Assembly: GCF_900094545.1 (NCBI RefSeq)
Contig: NZ_FMAH01000013.1
Coordinates: 56,996 to 120,995, forward strand
DNA from: Martinezella miluonensis
Lineage (GTDB): Bacteria > Pseudomonadota > Alphaproteobacteria > Rhizobiales > Rhizobiaceae
Reading direction: 5' to 3'
DNA: 64,000 nt
Part shown: positions 44,781 through 56,400 of the stretch, piece by piece
How the letters are laid out: each line of letters begins with the position of its first letter
How positions within the stretch are numbered: position 1 is the first letter of the stretch
Position numbers and translations under genes: made by a program
The notes under the pieces: generated by a model
Seen by the model: the letters and a program-made list of their open reading frames with translations, nothing else
Databases searched by the model: none
What the model was told of the DNA's origin: nothing

Positions 44781-47282
44781 TTATCTCGCCAGCCGCAGCC
44801 GGAGCGCATTGCCGATGACCGAGACCGAGGACAGGCTCATCGCAGCCGCCGCGATCATCGGCGACAGAAGCAGGCCGAAGACGGGGTAGAGCACGCCGGC
44901 TGCAAGCGGCACGCCGAGCGCATTGTAGCCGAAGGCGAAGGCGAGGTTCTGCTTGATGTTGCGGATGGTCGCTTCCGACAGGCGGCGCGCCCGGACGATG
45001 CCGTTGAGATCGCCTTTCACCAGCGTGATGCCGGCGCTTTCCATGGCGACGTCGGCGCCTGTGCCCATGGCGATGCCGACATCGGCGGAGGCAAGTGCCG
45101 GAGCGTCGTTGACGCCATCGCCGGCCATCGCAACGATGCGACCCTTGGCGTGCAGCTCGTCGATCAGTGCCTTCTTGCTCTCCGGCAGCATATCGGCGCG
45201 CACTTCATCGATGCCAAGCTGTTTGGCGACGGCAGCTGCGGTCTTGCCGTTGTCGCCGGTTGCCATGATGATCTTCAGGCCGCTCTCGTGCAGTGCCTTG
45301 ATCGCGGCTGCCGTCGTCGGCTTGATTCGGTCGGCGACGGCGACGAGGCCTGCCAGCTTGTTGTCGATGGCGACGAACATCACGGTCTTGCCTTCGCTGC
45401 GCAGGCGCTCGGTCTCAGCCTCAAGGGCTTCGGTCGAAACGGCGAGGTCGGCCATCATCGCCGCGTTGCCGAGTGCGATTGCGATCTCACCTGTGCGGCC
45501 CGCTACGCCCTTGCCTGTGATTGCCGAGAAGCCGGAGATCTCGGCGAAGCTTGCTCCGCGTTCCTCTGCGCCGGCAACGATGGCTTCGGCGAGCGGATGC
45601 TCCGAGCCGCGTTCGAGGCTGGCGACGAGTGAGAGAAGGCGGGCTTCCTCTGCGCCATTGGCCGTGACGATGTCGGTCAGGTTGGGCTTGCCTTCGGTCA
45701 AAGTGCCTGTCTTGTCGACAATCAGCGTGTCGACCTTTGCGAAGCGCTCCAGCGCCTCGGCGTCGCGCACCAGCACGCCCTCCTGCGCGCCCCGGCCCGT
45801 GGCGATCATGATGGACATGGGCGTTGCCAGTCCAAGCGCACAGGGGCAGGCGATGATCAGCACGGCGACGGCGGCGAGCAGCGCATGCGCCAGGCGCGGT
45901 TCCGGCCCGATGAAGGCCCAAACAGCAAAGGCGATGACAGCGGCTACGACGACGGCGGGCACGAAGATGGCGGAGACGCGATCGACCATCGTCTGGATCG
46001 GGGCGCGCGAGCGCTGCGCCTTGGCGACAAGCTCGACAATGCGCGACAGCGTGGTGTCGGCGCCGACTTTTTCGGCCTGCATGATGAGCGTGCCGTTCTT
46101 GTTGATCGTGCCGCCGGTCAGGGAATCACCCCTGTCCTTTTCGACGGGCAGGGGTTCGCCTGTTATCATCGATTCATCGATAGTGGATTGTCCGTCGACG
46201 ACGGAGCCGTCCACCGGAACGCGCTCGCCGGGACGCACGCGCAGCCGGTCGCCGGCCTGGATCTCATCCACCGGCACGTCGTTTTCGCTGCCATCGGCGC
46301 CGATGCGCCGCGCCGTCTTCGGTGCAAGGTCGAGAAGCGCGCGGATAGCCGAACCGGTGCGTTCACGAGCTTTCAGTTCCAGCACCTGGCCGACGAAGAC
46401 CAGCGCGACGATGACCGAAGCCGCTTCGAAATAGACGGGAACGCTTTCACCATGGCCACGGAAGCTCATCGGGAAGAGGCCGGGGGCGAGTGTGGCGATG
46501 ATGCTGTAGAGATAGGCGGTGCCGACGCCGAGGCCGATCAGCGTCCACATGTTGGGGCTGCGATTGACGAGCGAGTTCAAGGCGCGGCGGAAAAAGGGCA
46601 GGGCCGCCCAAAGCACGACCGGTGTCGCAAGCACGAGTTCGAGCCATGTGGCGATGGGTTCGCCGAGCCAGCCACGGATAGGCAGGCCGATCATCGGACC
46701 CATGCTGATAACAAGCAAGGGCAGCGACAAGGCAGCGCTTAACCAGAGCCGGCGCGTGAAATCGACCAGCTCAGGATTCGGGCCCTCGTCGGCGGCGGGC
46801 ACGCCCATGGGTTCCAGTGCCATGCCGCATTTCGGGCAATCGCCAGGGTGATCGCTGACGACTTCTGGATGCATCGGGCATGTGTAGAGCGTACCCTTCG
46901 GTACCGGTTTGGGTGCGGGCCTATTGCCGTTCAGATAGGCTGATGGATCCGCTTCGAATTTGGCCTTGCAGCCGGCGGAGCAGAAGTAGAATGTCTCGCC
47001 TTCGTGCTTGGCTAAGTGGCGCGCAGTGGCGCGATCGACCGTCATGCCGCATATGGGGTCCTTGGCGGTTAAGTAGGCCTCCGGCGCGGCCTCGAACTTG
47101 GTGCGGCAGCCATTGCTGCAGAAGTGGAAAGTGCGGCCCTGATAGTCCAGCGAAGGCTTGCCGGCGGGATCGACGGTCATGCCGCAAACCGGGTCGCGCG
47201 TCACCGCCTCCTGCGGCTGGCCGTCATGATGGTGGTGACCATGACCTTGATGGCTGTGATCGTGTTCGTCGTGCAATGCCAT
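44781..47282 (-). CDS. Copper-exporting P-type ATPase with YHS domains
   Basis: The ATG at 47282 has GGAG 6 nt upstream; one at 47294 would add four residues. The 833-residue protein begins with a His-rich stretch ([16 protein letters not shown]). Two YHS/TRASH-like domains follow (about 29-71 and 74-115, each DPxCGM...FxFCSxGC) and then a heavy-metal-binding YTCPMHPEV...CPKCGM motif. The core has the [12 protein letters not shown] ion site, [10 protein letters not shown] phosphorylation site and [10 protein letters not shown] hinge. It exports Cu(I) across the inner membrane. There is no GMxCxxC HMA domain. The operon is with cueR; copA or actP is the usual name. Confidence 0.92.
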   Translation of the reverse strand: MALHDEHDHSHQGHGHHHHDGQPQEAVTRDPVCGMTVDPAGKPSLDYQGRTFHFCSNGCRTKFEAAPEAYLTAKDPICGMTVDRATARHLAKHEGETFYFCSAGCKAKFEADPSAYLNGNRPAPKPVPKGTLYTCPMHPEVVSDHPGDCPKCGMALEPMGVPAADEGPNPELVDFTRRLWLSAALSLPLLVISMGPMIGLPIRGWLGEPIATWLELVLATPVVLWAALPFFRRALNSLVNRSPNMWTLIGLGVGTAYLYSIIATLAPGLFPMSFRGHGESVPVYFEAASVIVALVFVGQVLELKARERTGSAIRALLDLAPKTARRIGADGSENDVPVDEIQAGDRLRVRPGERVPVDGSVVDGQSTIDESMITGEPLPVEKDRGDSLTGGTINKNGTLIMQAEKVGADTTLSRIVELVAKAQRSRAPIQTMVDRVSAIFVPAVVVAAVIAFAVWAFIGPEPRLAHALLAAVAVLIIACPCALGLATPMSIMIATGRGAQEGVLVRDAEALERFAKVDTLIVDKTGTLTEGKPNLTDIVTANGAEEARLLSLVASLERGSEHPLAEAIVAGAEERGASFAEISGFSAITGKGVAGRTGEIAIALGNAAMMADLAVSTEALEAETERLRSEGKTVMFVAIDNKLAGLVAVADRIKPTTAAAIKALHESGLKIIMATGDNGKTAAAVAKQLGIDEVRADMLPESKKALIDELHAKGRIVAMAGDGVNDAPALASADVGIAMGTGADVAMESAGITLVKGDLNGIVRARRLSEATIRNIKQNLAFAFGYNALGVPLAAGVLYPVFGLLLSPMIAAAAMSLSSVSVIGNALRLRLAR

Positions 47283-47319
47283 ATCAGACTCCATTGCCCC
47301 GAAAGGAGCGTTGGATGAG

Positions 47320-47350
47320 GTTATGAACCTTCCTGTTACTGGAAGGTCAA
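47320..47350 (-). promoter_or_regulatory. CueR-type promoter of the copper ATPase operon
   Basis: On the minus strand TTGACC (47345-47350) and CATAAC (47320-47325) are separated by 19 bp. Between and overlapping them is the dyad ACCTTCC-7-GGAAGGT (47327-47347). The long spacer and this dyad are the hallmark of MerR/CueR-activated promoters and closely resemble the E. coli copA promoter. Confidence 0.88.
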
Positions 47351-47455
47351 GGCTAAAAATAGGAATTGTCGTCCACAGTTCGCAGAGGCCTCTTTCTATC
47401 CTGCAGCTTGTGGCGATGATAGGTTCCGTAAGATCGGTTCAATGATGCGATTCCA

Positions 47456-48559
47456 ATGCGATACGATCTGACCACACTTGCGCTGACGACGCTTCTGCCT
47501 GTCGTCGTCAAGGCCGAGGACATGTTGGCACGGCTGGATGAGCGTGTTCTGCGGCATGTCGTGGCGGACGGCTTTCGCGAGCGCGGGCATTTCTTCGATG
47601 CCGCAGGCGCGCTTTGGGTTGGCGGCGAGCTGGTGCATGTGGAAGATCTGGTACTGCACGATGCGCGCATGGATGCCCGCGCGCCGACGCATGAGCTGAC
47701 CATCGCCCACGCCGTGCTGCGGAGCCGGCGGCGCCTCTGGAATGCGGACCCTTCCTGGGGATTGGAAATGGCCGGCCTTGCCGCCTTGCGCGGCGATGTC
47801 GGGGAAGTCGAGGATATTGTCCCGCGGCGCCCCGCGTCCGCCGAGCCCGACGCGCAAGAGGAAGACGAGGATCAGGATGATTTCGGCGTCGACTTTGCCG
47901 AGATCGACGCCATCCTCGCCCGATCCGAAAAGATCCTGAATGGCGGTGTTCCCGATCTCGGCAGACCCGAGACGATCGACGATCCGCTCGCACTGGTGCG
48001 CGACGAGGATTGGGATGAAGACGAGCGCCTGGAGAGCTGGCGCGCCGTCATTCGCGAGGCTGATCTGCTGCCGCCGGTTCTGGGCGCGGCAGTGCTTTTC
48101 GACGCCTGGGAGCGGCTCGAGCCGCTGCGGCGTCAGCATTGGCTCGGCGGCCTGCTGGTCAGCGCCTATCTGCGCAGCCGCGGCAAAGTCACCTCGCATC
48201 TCTTCTGTCTGAACATCGGCCTGAAAGCCGTCCGCCATGATCGACGGCGGGCCTCGGACCGCAACACGCGCCTGGCGGCATTTCTGGAGGCCATGGTACT
48301 TTCGGCCGATTCCGGCCTCAAGGAGCTTGATCGTCTTTCGCTCGCCAAGCTGCAGATGGAGTTGCGTCTCAAGGACCGGCGATCGAACAGCAGCCTGCCC
48401 GAGGTAATCGATATCGTGCTGTCGCGGCCGATCGTTTCGACGAAGATGATCGCCCGCCATGTCGGCGTCACTCCAAGAGGTGCGCTCAATCTGGTCAGCG
48501 ATCTTGGCTTGCGCGAGATGACGGGCCGAGGCCGCTATCGCGGCTGGGGTGTACTCTGA
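47456..48559 (+). CDS. RHE_PE00001 family protein (DUF1612)
   Basis: This 367-residue protein begins MRYDLTTLALTTLLPVVVKA, the usual N-terminus of this rhizobial family, with WVGGELVHVEDLVLHDARMD and THELTIAHAVLRSRRRLW following. An acidic stretch lies at about 130-150. The C-terminus (PIVSTKMIARHVGVTPRGAL...REMTGRGRYRGWGVL) is a winged helix-like HTH typical of the family. The family occurs in many copies, often on rhizobial plasmids. Its role is unknown; DNA binding or recombination-related regulation is plausible. No mobile-element genes are adjacent. Confidence 0.85.
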   Translation: MRYDLTTLALTTLLPVVVKAEDMLARLDERVLRHVVADGFRERGHFFDAAGALWVGGELVHVEDLVLHDARMDARAPTHELTIAHAVLRSRRRLWNADPSWGLEMAGLAALRGDVGEVEDIVPRRPASAEPDAQEEDEDQDDFGVDFAEIDAILARSEKILNGGVPDLGRPETIDDPLALVRDEDWDEDERLESWRAVIREADLLPPVLGAAVLFDAWERLEPLRRQHWLGGLLVSAYLRSRGKVTSHLFCLNIGLKAVRHDRRRASDRNTRLAAFLEAMVLSADSGLKELDRLSLAKLQMELRLKDRRSNSSLPEVIDIVLSRPIVSTKMIARHVGVTPRGALNLVSDLGLREMTGRGRYRGWGVL

Positions 48560-48774
48560 TCCGCAAGGACAATGGCAACTTGCGCCAGCGCTAGGCCTTT
48601 GCGACTACAACCCTGATTTTATCCAATGTGACAATTTATTTCGCTAAGTCGTCGCAAAAATGGACAAAATTTAATGGCTATACCAAATTCCTAAGCGACA
48701 CGATGCAAGCTAGAGTCGCGCACAAGATAGCCGCGGGTCAGAGATCACCGAAGGCTTAGAAGGAAGGTGTGTTG

Positions 48775-50292
48775 ATGGCTCGTGCGTTTCGGGTCGTAAT
48801 GTCGTTGGCGGTGATTGGCGCGGTGGGCTACGGCGCCTATGCGACTCGCGATCTCTGGCTTGCCAACGCCGAGCGGCTGCTTGGCTATCAGAACGCCTCG
48901 ACACCTGCCCAGCAAGCCCAGGGCGAGCGCCGCAACGGCCAGCGTCAGGGCGGCGGTGGAGGGCGGCGGGGTGCGGCGCAATTCAGCGGCCCGGTTCCAG
49001 TGCTTGCGGCCGATGTGACGACGGCCGACGTTCCCGTCTATATCAATGGCGTGGGTTCGGTGAAGGCCCTGAATACGGTGACGGTGCGCGCGCAGGTCAG
49101 CGGACGAATCGTCGAGATCGATTTCGGCGAGGGCCAGGATATCAAGAAGGGCGACGTTATCGCCCGCATCGACGATTCCGTCTACAAGGCGCAGCTCGAC
49201 CAGGCGCTTGCCAAGAAGGCGCAGGACGAGGCTCTGCTCGCAGGGGCCCAGCGCGATCTCAACCGCTATCAGCTCATGGTGAAGACCGCTTCGGGTACGC
49301 AGCAGCAGGTCGATACGCAGACTTCGCTGGTGGCGCAATACACGGCACAGGTTAAGGCCGACGCGGCGGCTATAGAAAGCGCGCAGGCGACGCTTGACTA
49401 TACGACGATCAAGGCGCCGATCGATGGGCGCACCGGTATCCGCAATGTCGATGTCGGCAACCTCATCGGCTCGTCGGATGCGACAGGGATCGTGACGCTG
49501 TCGCAGATCAGGCCGATCTCCGTGTTGTTTTCCATTCCGCAGCAACAGCTTGCTCGCGTCAACGCGGCAAGTGCGGCCGGTACGCTCGCCGTCCAGGCCA
49601 TGGGGAATGATGGCCAGACGGTCATCGACAACGGCACGCTGGCGGTGGTCGACAACCAGGTCGATCCCACGACGGGCACAGTCAAGCTGAAGGCGAACTT
49701 TCCGAACGAGAAGCTGGCACTGTGGCCCGGTGCCTTCATCAATGCCCGCCTGCTCGTGGAGACGCTGAAGGGCGTTACCGTTATTCCGAGCGGGGCGGTG
49801 CAGCGCGGGCCGAACGGCACGTTCGTCTATATCGTCAAGGAAGGCCAGACCGTGGCGATGAAGCCGGTGAAGGTGCGTCAGCAGGACGACACGCTCGCCG
49901 TGATCGCCGATGGCGTTTCTCCGGGCGACAAGGTGGTGACGACCGGCTTTGCGCGGCTTCAGGACGGTTCGAAAGTGCAGATTTCGGCCAGTTCCGATCA
50001 AGCGGTACCGAGTGTGCCGGCGGCCAATGATCAAGGGCAGCCGGTTGCGCAGAACGATCAACAGAGCAGCCAAGGTAATGCCGGCGCCAATGGCGGCGAG
50101 AAGCCGCATCATCGCCACAACGGTCAGGGAGGCAAGGGCGGTCAGGGCGGCAAGGGTGGTAATGGCGGTAATGCCGGCCAGGATGGTCAAAGCGGGGATG
50201 ATCAGCACGCCGGCGGCGCCGGTCAGGATACGAATACCAGCGCCAGCACCACGCCGAACAACGCGTCCGCAGCGCCGACGCAGCAACAATGA
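48775..50292 (+). CDS. RND efflux periplasmic adaptor (MdtA type) with Gly/Gln-rich tail
   Basis: AGGAAGG precedes the ATG at 48775 (a GTG two codons earlier is possible). The product has 505 residues. It has an N-terminal membrane anchor (VVMSLAVIGAVGYGAYA), a Gly/Arg-rich linker, then the adaptor core: TVRAQVSGRIVEIDFGEGQ, a helical hairpin, LDYTTIKAPIDGRTG and PGAFINARLLVE. After about residue 405 comes a 100-residue low-complexity tail with repeated GQGGKGG and GGNGGN units and an HHRH patch, unusual for adaptors. It overlaps the next gene by 4 nt. First gene of an mdtABC-like operon. Confidence 0.88.
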   Translation: MARAFRVVMSLAVIGAVGYGAYATRDLWLANAERLLGYQNASTPAQQAQGERRNGQRQGGGGGRRGAAQFSGPVPVLAADVTTADVPVYINGVGSVKALNTVTVRAQVSGRIVEIDFGEGQDIKKGDVIARIDDSVYKAQLDQALAKKAQDEALLAGAQRDLNRYQLMVKTASGTQQQVDTQTSLVAQYTAQVKADAAAIESAQATLDYTTIKAPIDGRTGIRNVDVGNLIGSSDATGIVTLSQIRPISVLFSIPQQQLARVNAASAAGTLAVQAMGNDGQTVIDNGTLAVVDNQVDPTTGTVKLKANFPNEKLALWPGAFINARLLVETLKGVTVIPSGAVQRGPNGTFVYIVKEGQTVAMKPVKVRQQDDTLAVIADGVSPGDKVVTTGFARLQDGSKVQISASSDQAVPSVPAANDQGQPVAQNDQQSSQGNAGANGGEKPHHRHNGQGGKGGQGGKGGNGGNAGQDGQSGDDQHAGGAGQDTNTSASTTPNNASAAPTQQQ

Positions 50293-53200
50293 ACGTCTCG
50301 TCGCTCTTCATCGGCCGACCCATCGCCACCTCGCTTCTCGGGGTCGCGGTTCTCCTGGGCGGTATTCTCGGCTTTCTCTTCCTGCCGGTCGCGCCGCTGC
50401 CGCAGGTGGATTTCCCGACGATTCAGGTGACGACGCAGCTTCCCGGCGCCGATCCCGATACGATGGCGGCCCTGGTGACCGCTCCCCTGGAACGGCCGCT
50501 CGGTCAGATTCCGTCACTGACCTCGATGACGTCGTCAAGTGCCTTCGGTATCAGCCAGATCACGCTGCAGTTCGATCTCGGCCGTGATATCGATGGCGCC
50601 GCGCAGGATGTGCAGGCAGCGATCAACGCGGCCGGCTCGACGCTGCCGCGCACGCTTCCCTATCCGCCGACCTATTCGAAGGTGAACCCGGCCGACACGC
50701 CGATCGTGACGCTGGCCTTGCGCTCCGACAGCTATTCGATCCGCGAGCTCAGCGACTTCGCCGATACGATGATGGCGCAGCGCCTCAGCGAAGTGTCCGG
50801 CGTGGGCAATGTCAGCATCCAGGGCGGCGTCAAGCCTGCCATTCGTGTCCAGGTGGACCTGCCGCGCCTTGCCTCCTATGGCCTTGCTCTGGAGGATATC
50901 CGCACGGCGATCACCAGCGCCAGCGTGGCCGGCGCCAAGGGTGCGCTTGATGGCACCCAGCAAAGCTTCACGCTTGCCGCGAACGACCAGATCGTAGACC
51001 CGAACGTCTACAAGTCTGTCATCGTCGCCTATCGCAACAACGCCCCGGTGCAGTTGAAGGATGTGGCTGATGTCGTCGAAGGGCTGGAGAACAATCGCGT
51101 CGGCGCCTGGTATCAGGGAAAGCCCGCCGTCATCATCGATATCATGCGCCAGCCGGGCGCCAACGTCATTCAGACCGTCGAAAACGTCCTGCAGCAGCTT
51201 CCGAAGCTGAAACAGGCCATGCCGGCCGGCATCTCGCTCGATATCGTCAACGACCGCACCGAGACCATCCGAGCCTCGATCCATGACGTGCAATGGACGC
51301 TGGTGATCAGTATCGGTCTCGTCATCCTCGTAGTTCTGCTCTTTCTGCGGACGATGACGGCAACCTTCATAGCCGGTGTCGCTCTGCCCTTGTCGCTGAT
51401 CGCGACCTTCGGCGTCATGTGGTTTGCCGGCTTCAGCCTCGACAATCTCTCGCTGATGGCGCTGACGATCGGCACCGGCTTCGTTGTCGACGACGCCATC
51501 GTGATGATCGAGAACATCGCCCGCCATATCGAGGAGGGCGAAAACCCGATGCAGGCGGCGCTGAAGGGTGCCGGCGAGATCGGGTTCACCATCATTTCGC
51601 TGACCGTCTCGCTGGTTGCGGTGTTCATTCCGCTGCTGTTCATGACCGGGATCGTGGGCCGCATGTTCCGCGAATTCGCGCTGACGCTCACCATCGCCGT
51701 TGTGGTGTCGGCCGTGGTTTCGCTGACGCTGACGCCGATGATGTGCGCGCGCATCCTGCGCAAGCCCAAGGAGCGTGCGGGTGGTTTGCTTGCCGGCGCC
51801 GATCGTTTCACCGATTGGATGATCGAAGGCTATCGGCGCAGCCTCGTATGGGCCGTGGATCGCAGCGGCCTCATGCTCGTGGTGACCGTGGTGACGCTGG
51901 CTGCGACGATCGCGCTCTATGTCGTCATTCCGAAGGGCTTCCTGCCGGCGCAGGATACCGGCCTGATCACCGCTGTGATCGAAGCCGAGCCGACGACCTC
52001 TTTCGAGACCATGAAGCAGATGCAGGCGACCGTGACCGATCGGCTGCGCAAGGACCCGGATGTCGATGGCGTCGTTTCCGTCATCGGTGCCAGCGCCAGC
52101 AATCTGACGCTGAACACCGGCAATCTCAGCCTGATACTAAAGCCGAGGAACCAGCGCACAGCTTCCGCCGATCAGATCATCGAGCGGATGCGCGATGACG
52201 TCGCGGGTATGCCGGGCATCCATGTCACCTTTCAGAGCGTGCGCGACATCTCGATCAGCACCAGGGCCAGCCGCGCGCCCTATCAATATACTTTGACGGG
52301 CACGGATACGAACACGGTGGTCGACTGGTCGCAGAAGCTGGCCCAGCGGCTGCAGGAAAGCCCGAAGCTTATGGACGTCGCCTCCGAGGTGGAAATGGGA
52401 GGCGGCCGCATCTTTGTGAATGTCGATCGCGAAACCGCCTCGCGGCTCGGCGTATCGATGCAGGCCGTCAGCGACACCCTGAACGATGCTTTCGGCCAGC
52501 GCCAGATCGCGACGATCTACGGCCAGGCCAACCAGTATCGCGTCATTCTGGAGGCTGCGCCCCAATATCAGTCGGATCCGAAGTCGCTTGACAAGCTCTA
52601 CGTCGCCGGCGCCAGCGACACGCAAGTGCCGCTCAATGCCTTTACGACGGCGACCTTCACGACGGCGCCGCTGGTCATCAGCCATGACGAGCAGTTTCCG
52701 GCCGTGACGATCAGCTTCGATATTGCCAAGGGCGCTTCGCTCAGCGAAGCCGTGGCCGAGATCAAGGCGGCCGAGCAGGATATCGGCATGCCCGACAACA
52801 TCCAGCGCAAGTATTCGGGTGACGCGGAAGAATTTGCCTCCTCGCTTGCCGGCGAGCCCTGGCTGATCCTGGCGGCCGTCGTGACGATCTATATCGTGCT
52901 CGGCCTGCTCTACGAGAGCGCCGTCCACCCGGTGACGATCCTTTCGACGCTGCCTTCGGCCGGTGTCGGCGCGCTGCTGGCGCTGATGCTGTTCGGGCAG
53001 GATCTGTCGGTCATCGCCCTGATCGGCATCGTGCTGCTGATGGGCATCGTCAAGAAGAACGCGATCATGATGATCGACTTTGCGCTCGAGGCGGAGCGCA
53101 AGGAAGGCCTCGAGCCGCGCGAGGCCATTCTCAAGGCCTCGATCTTGCGTTTCCGACCGATCATGATGACGACGCTGGCGGCGCTTTTCGGCGCTCTGCC

Positions 53201-53408
53201 GCTGGCGCTGGCGCAGGGCACAGGCGCCGAGCTGCGCATCCCTCTTGGCATCACCATCATCGGCGGCCTCGTGCTGTCGCAGCTGCTGACGCTCTATACG
53301 ACGCCGGTGATCTATCTGGCCTTCGAGCGCCTGCGCGCCCGGATCGTCGGGCGCACCAGCGGCACGCCGAGCGCTGAAATGGACGAACTGGCGGGCGGCG
53401 AGACATGA
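50289..53408 (+). CDS. RND efflux transporter subunit (MdtB type)
   Basis: This 1039-residue, 12-helix RND pump has the helix-4 Asp pair in GFVVDDAIVMIENIA and the helix-10 Lys pair in GIVKKNAIMMIDFAL. The VKKN form is typical of MdtB/MdtC-like heteromeric pumps rather than AcrB. It overlaps both neighbours by 4 nt (ATGA), giving tight coupling. With the next gene it probably forms a mixed trimer with substrates such as bile-salt-like or phenolic compounds; the actual substrates are unknown. Confidence 0.9.
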   Translation: MNVSSLFIGRPIATSLLGVAVLLGGILGFLFLPVAPLPQVDFPTIQVTTQLPGADPDTMAALVTAPLERPLGQIPSLTSMTSSSAFGISQITLQFDLGRDIDGAAQDVQAAINAAGSTLPRTLPYPPTYSKVNPADTPIVTLALRSDSYSIRELSDFADTMMAQRLSEVSGVGNVSIQGGVKPAIRVQVDLPRLASYGLALEDIRTAITSASVAGAKGALDGTQQSFTLAANDQIVDPNVYKSVIVAYRNNAPVQLKDVADVVEGLENNRVGAWYQGKPAVIIDIMRQPGANVIQTVENVLQQLPKLKQAMPAGISLDIVNDRTETIRASIHDVQWTLVISIGLVILVVLLFLRTMTATFIAGVALPLSLIATFGVMWFAGFSLDNLSLMALTIGTGFVVDDAIVMIENIARHIEEGENPMQAALKGAGEIGFTIISLTVSLVAVFIPLLFMTGIVGRMFREFALTLTIAVVVSAVVSLTLTPMMCARILRKPKERAGGLLAGADRFTDWMIEGYRRSLVWAVDRSGLMLVVTVVTLAATIALYVVIPKGFLPAQDTGLITAVIEAEPTTSFETMKQMQATVTDRLRKDPDVDGVVSVIGASASNLTLNTGNLSLILKPRNQRTASADQIIERMRDDVAGMPGIHVTFQSVRDISISTRASRAPYQYTLTGTDTNTVVDWSQKLAQRLQESPKLMDVASEVEMGGGRIFVNVDRETASRLGVSMQAVSDTLNDAFGQRQIATIYGQANQYRVILEAAPQYQSDPKSLDKLYVAGASDTQVPLNAFTTATFTTAPLVISHDEQFPAVTISFDIAKGASLSEAVAEIKAAEQDIGMPDNIQRKYSGDAEEFASSLAGEPWLILAAVVTIYIVLGLLYESAVHPVTILSTLPSAGVGALLALMLFGQDLSVIALIGIVLLMGIVKKNAIMMIDFALEAERKEGLEPREAILKASILRFRPIMMTTLAALFGALPLALAQGTGAELRIPLGITIIGGLVLSQLLTLYTTPVIYLAFERLRARIVGRTSGTPSAEMDELAGGET

Positions 53409-56400
53409 ACATCTCCGAGCCGTTCATCAAACGCCCTGTCGGGACGACGCTTCTGGCGATCGGGCTGATGATTCTCGGTATCGTCGCCTATGGCTTCCTG
53501 CCGGTGGCAAGCCTGCCGACTGTGGACTTGCCGACGATCGTCGTCTCGGCGAGCCGTCCCGGCGCCGATCCCGCCAGCATGGCGGCGAGTGTCGCCGCTC
53601 CGCTGGAACGGCATCTCGGCACCATAGCCGGCGTCACGCAATTGACCTCGGTGAGCTCGCTCGGCTCAAGCACCATCATGGTGCAATTCGATCTCTCCCG
53701 CAGCGTTGATGGCGCCGCGCAAGATGTGCAGGCGGCGCTGAATGCATCGGCGACCGACCTGCCGGGCGATCTGCCGACCCTACCATCCTTCCGCAAGATC
53801 AATCCGGCCGCGGCGCCCGTGCTGATTCTGGCGCTGACATCGGACAATGTGGGGCCGAGCGCCATATATGATGCAGCCGATACGGTGGTCGTGCAGCGTA
53901 TCTCGCAGGTGGAAGGCGTCGGTGGCGTAACGGTCAGCGGCGCCGATCAGCCTGCGATACGCGTGAGGCTCAATCCCGATCGGCTCTCGGCCATGGGCAT
54001 GTCGCTCGACAGCGTTCGCACCGCGATCGTCAATGCCAACGTACTCGGCCCTGCCGGCTCCATGGACGGCGCTGGAGGAGCTTTCTCCATCGCCGTCAAC
54101 GGACAGCTGCGGACGCCGGAAGCGTATGGCAGGATCGTTGTACGCAGCGGTGACGGCACCGCCGTCCGGCTGTCCGATATAGCCACCGTCGAACCGGGCG
54201 TGCGCAATAGCCGCTCCGATGCCTGGTATGGCGGCAAACCCGCCGTGCTGCTCAACATCACCAAGGAGGCGGATGCCAACGTCATCGCTACGGTCGAGGG
54301 CGTCAAGCAGTTGATTCCGGAGCTGCAGCGGCTCATCCCGGCCGGCGTCAAGATTGATGTCCTTTCCGACCGCACCACGACGATCCATGCCAGCGTCAAC
54401 GACATGCAATGGACGCTGCTGGCCACCATCTGCCTGGTGATGGCGGTGGTCTTCGTCTTCCTGCGGCGCGCAACGCCGACCTTCGCGGCAGGCGTCACCG
54501 TGCCGCTTTCGCTCGCCGGAACCCTGGCGGCGATGTGGCTCTTCGGATTGTCGATCGACAATCTCTCTCTCATGGCGCTTGCCGTTTCGGTGGGTTTCGT
54601 CGTCGACGATGCCATCGTCATGATCGAGAATATCTATGCCAATCTGGAAACCGGCATGAAGCCGATGCGGGCGGCGCTCGAAGGCGCAAAGCAGATCGGC
54701 TTCACGGTCGTTTCGATCAGCCTGTCGCTGCTCGCCGCCTTCATTCCCCTATTTTTCATGGGAGGTATCGTCGGCCGCTTCTTCCAGACTTTCTCGCTGA
54801 CACTCGGCTTCACCATCATCGTTTCGACGCTGGTGTCGTTGACGCTGACGCCGATGATCTGCGGCCATCGCCTCCGGCCGCACGACATTCATGCCCAGCC
54901 CGGGCGGTTCGGCCGCATGGTCGAAGGCTCGATGAGCGCGATCATCGGCTTTTACGGACGGACGTTGAAAGCAGTGCTGCATCACCGCCTGATGTCCGTC
55001 TTGGTGATCATCGCCTGCGTGGTCATGTCGGCCTATCTCTACGTCAAGGTGCCGAAGGGTTTCATTCCGCAGGATGATACCGGCTTCATCCAGGGCGGGA
55101 CGCAGGCCGCGACCGATATCTCCTATCCGGCCATGGTCAAATTGCAGCAGCAGGCCGCCGATATCGTCGCCGAGGACTCGGCGGTGTCGGGCCTCGGCTC
55201 CTCGGTGGGCGGCGGCGGCTTTTCCAGCTCGATCAATCGAGGGCAGCTGTTCATTTCGCTCAAGCCGGAATCGGAGCGGGCGCCGACGGCCGAGATCATC
55301 GACCGGCTTCGCAAGCAGCTGATGGCCGTTCCCGGGCTCAGCACGTTCCTGTTTTCGCCGGGCGATATTCGCGCCGGCGCGCGCCAGTCGCAGTCGCAGT
55401 ATCAGTTCACCGTCTGGGGTGCGAATTATGACGAGCTGGTGGAGTGGGCGCCGAAGGTATTGGAGCGATTGCAGGCTGTTCCGGGCTTGACCGATGTCGC
55501 GACCGACAGGCAGCCAAACGGCTTGCAGGCGACCGTCAATATCAACCGCAGTCTCGCCTCGCAGCTCGGCGTCAGCATTCAATCCATCGACGCCGCGCTG
55601 AACAACGCCTTCGCGCAGCGGCAGATCTCGACGATCTACACGCAGCGCAACCAGTATCGTGTTGTGCTAGAGGCGGATCCGAACTATGCGCTCGACCCGC
55701 ATGACATCTCCAAGCTCTACGTGCCGGCCACCGGCGGGAAACAGGTGCCGTTGAGTGCCGTCGCTTCCATCGATCGGACGCTCGCGCCGCTGGTGGTCAA
55801 TCACCAGGGGCAATATCCGGCCGTGACCATTTCCTACAATCTGGCGCTCAATACGCCCTTGGAGGTCGCGAACCAAGCCATCGAGAAGGCGGTGCTTGAG
55901 ATGCATTTGCCCGATACGCTGCATGCGGATTTCGCCGGCGATGCGGCGAGTGTCCGGCTGTCGTCCGGCAGCCAGCCGCTCCTGCTTCTGGCGGCATTGC
56001 TGACGGTCTACATCGTTCTCGGCATTCTCTATGAGAGCCTGGCGCATCCGTTGACGATCATTTCGACGTTGCCGTCCGCCGGTCTCGGCGCGCTCTTGGC
56101 GCTTGCCATCAGCGGCACGGAGCTGACCATCATCGCTTTCATTGGCATCATTCTCTTGATCGGCATCGTCAAGAAGAACGGTATCATGATGGTGGATTTC
56201 GCGCTGCAGGGCGAACGCGTTCTCGGCCTGTCTTCGGAAGAAGCGATCTATCAGGCCTGTCTCAAGCGTTTCCGTCCGATCCTGATGACGACGCTGGCGG
56301 CGCTGATGGGCGCCATTCCGCTGATCGTGGCAACCGGCCCTGGCTCCGAGCTGCGGCGCCCGCTGGGCATCACCATCGTCGGCGGCCTCGTCGTTTCGCA

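Noticed and set aside
48745..50289. 514-codon open frame on the minus strand
   Set aside because: It is antisense to the MdtA-type adaptor; apparent hydrophobic stretches come from the Gly-rich tail read backwards.
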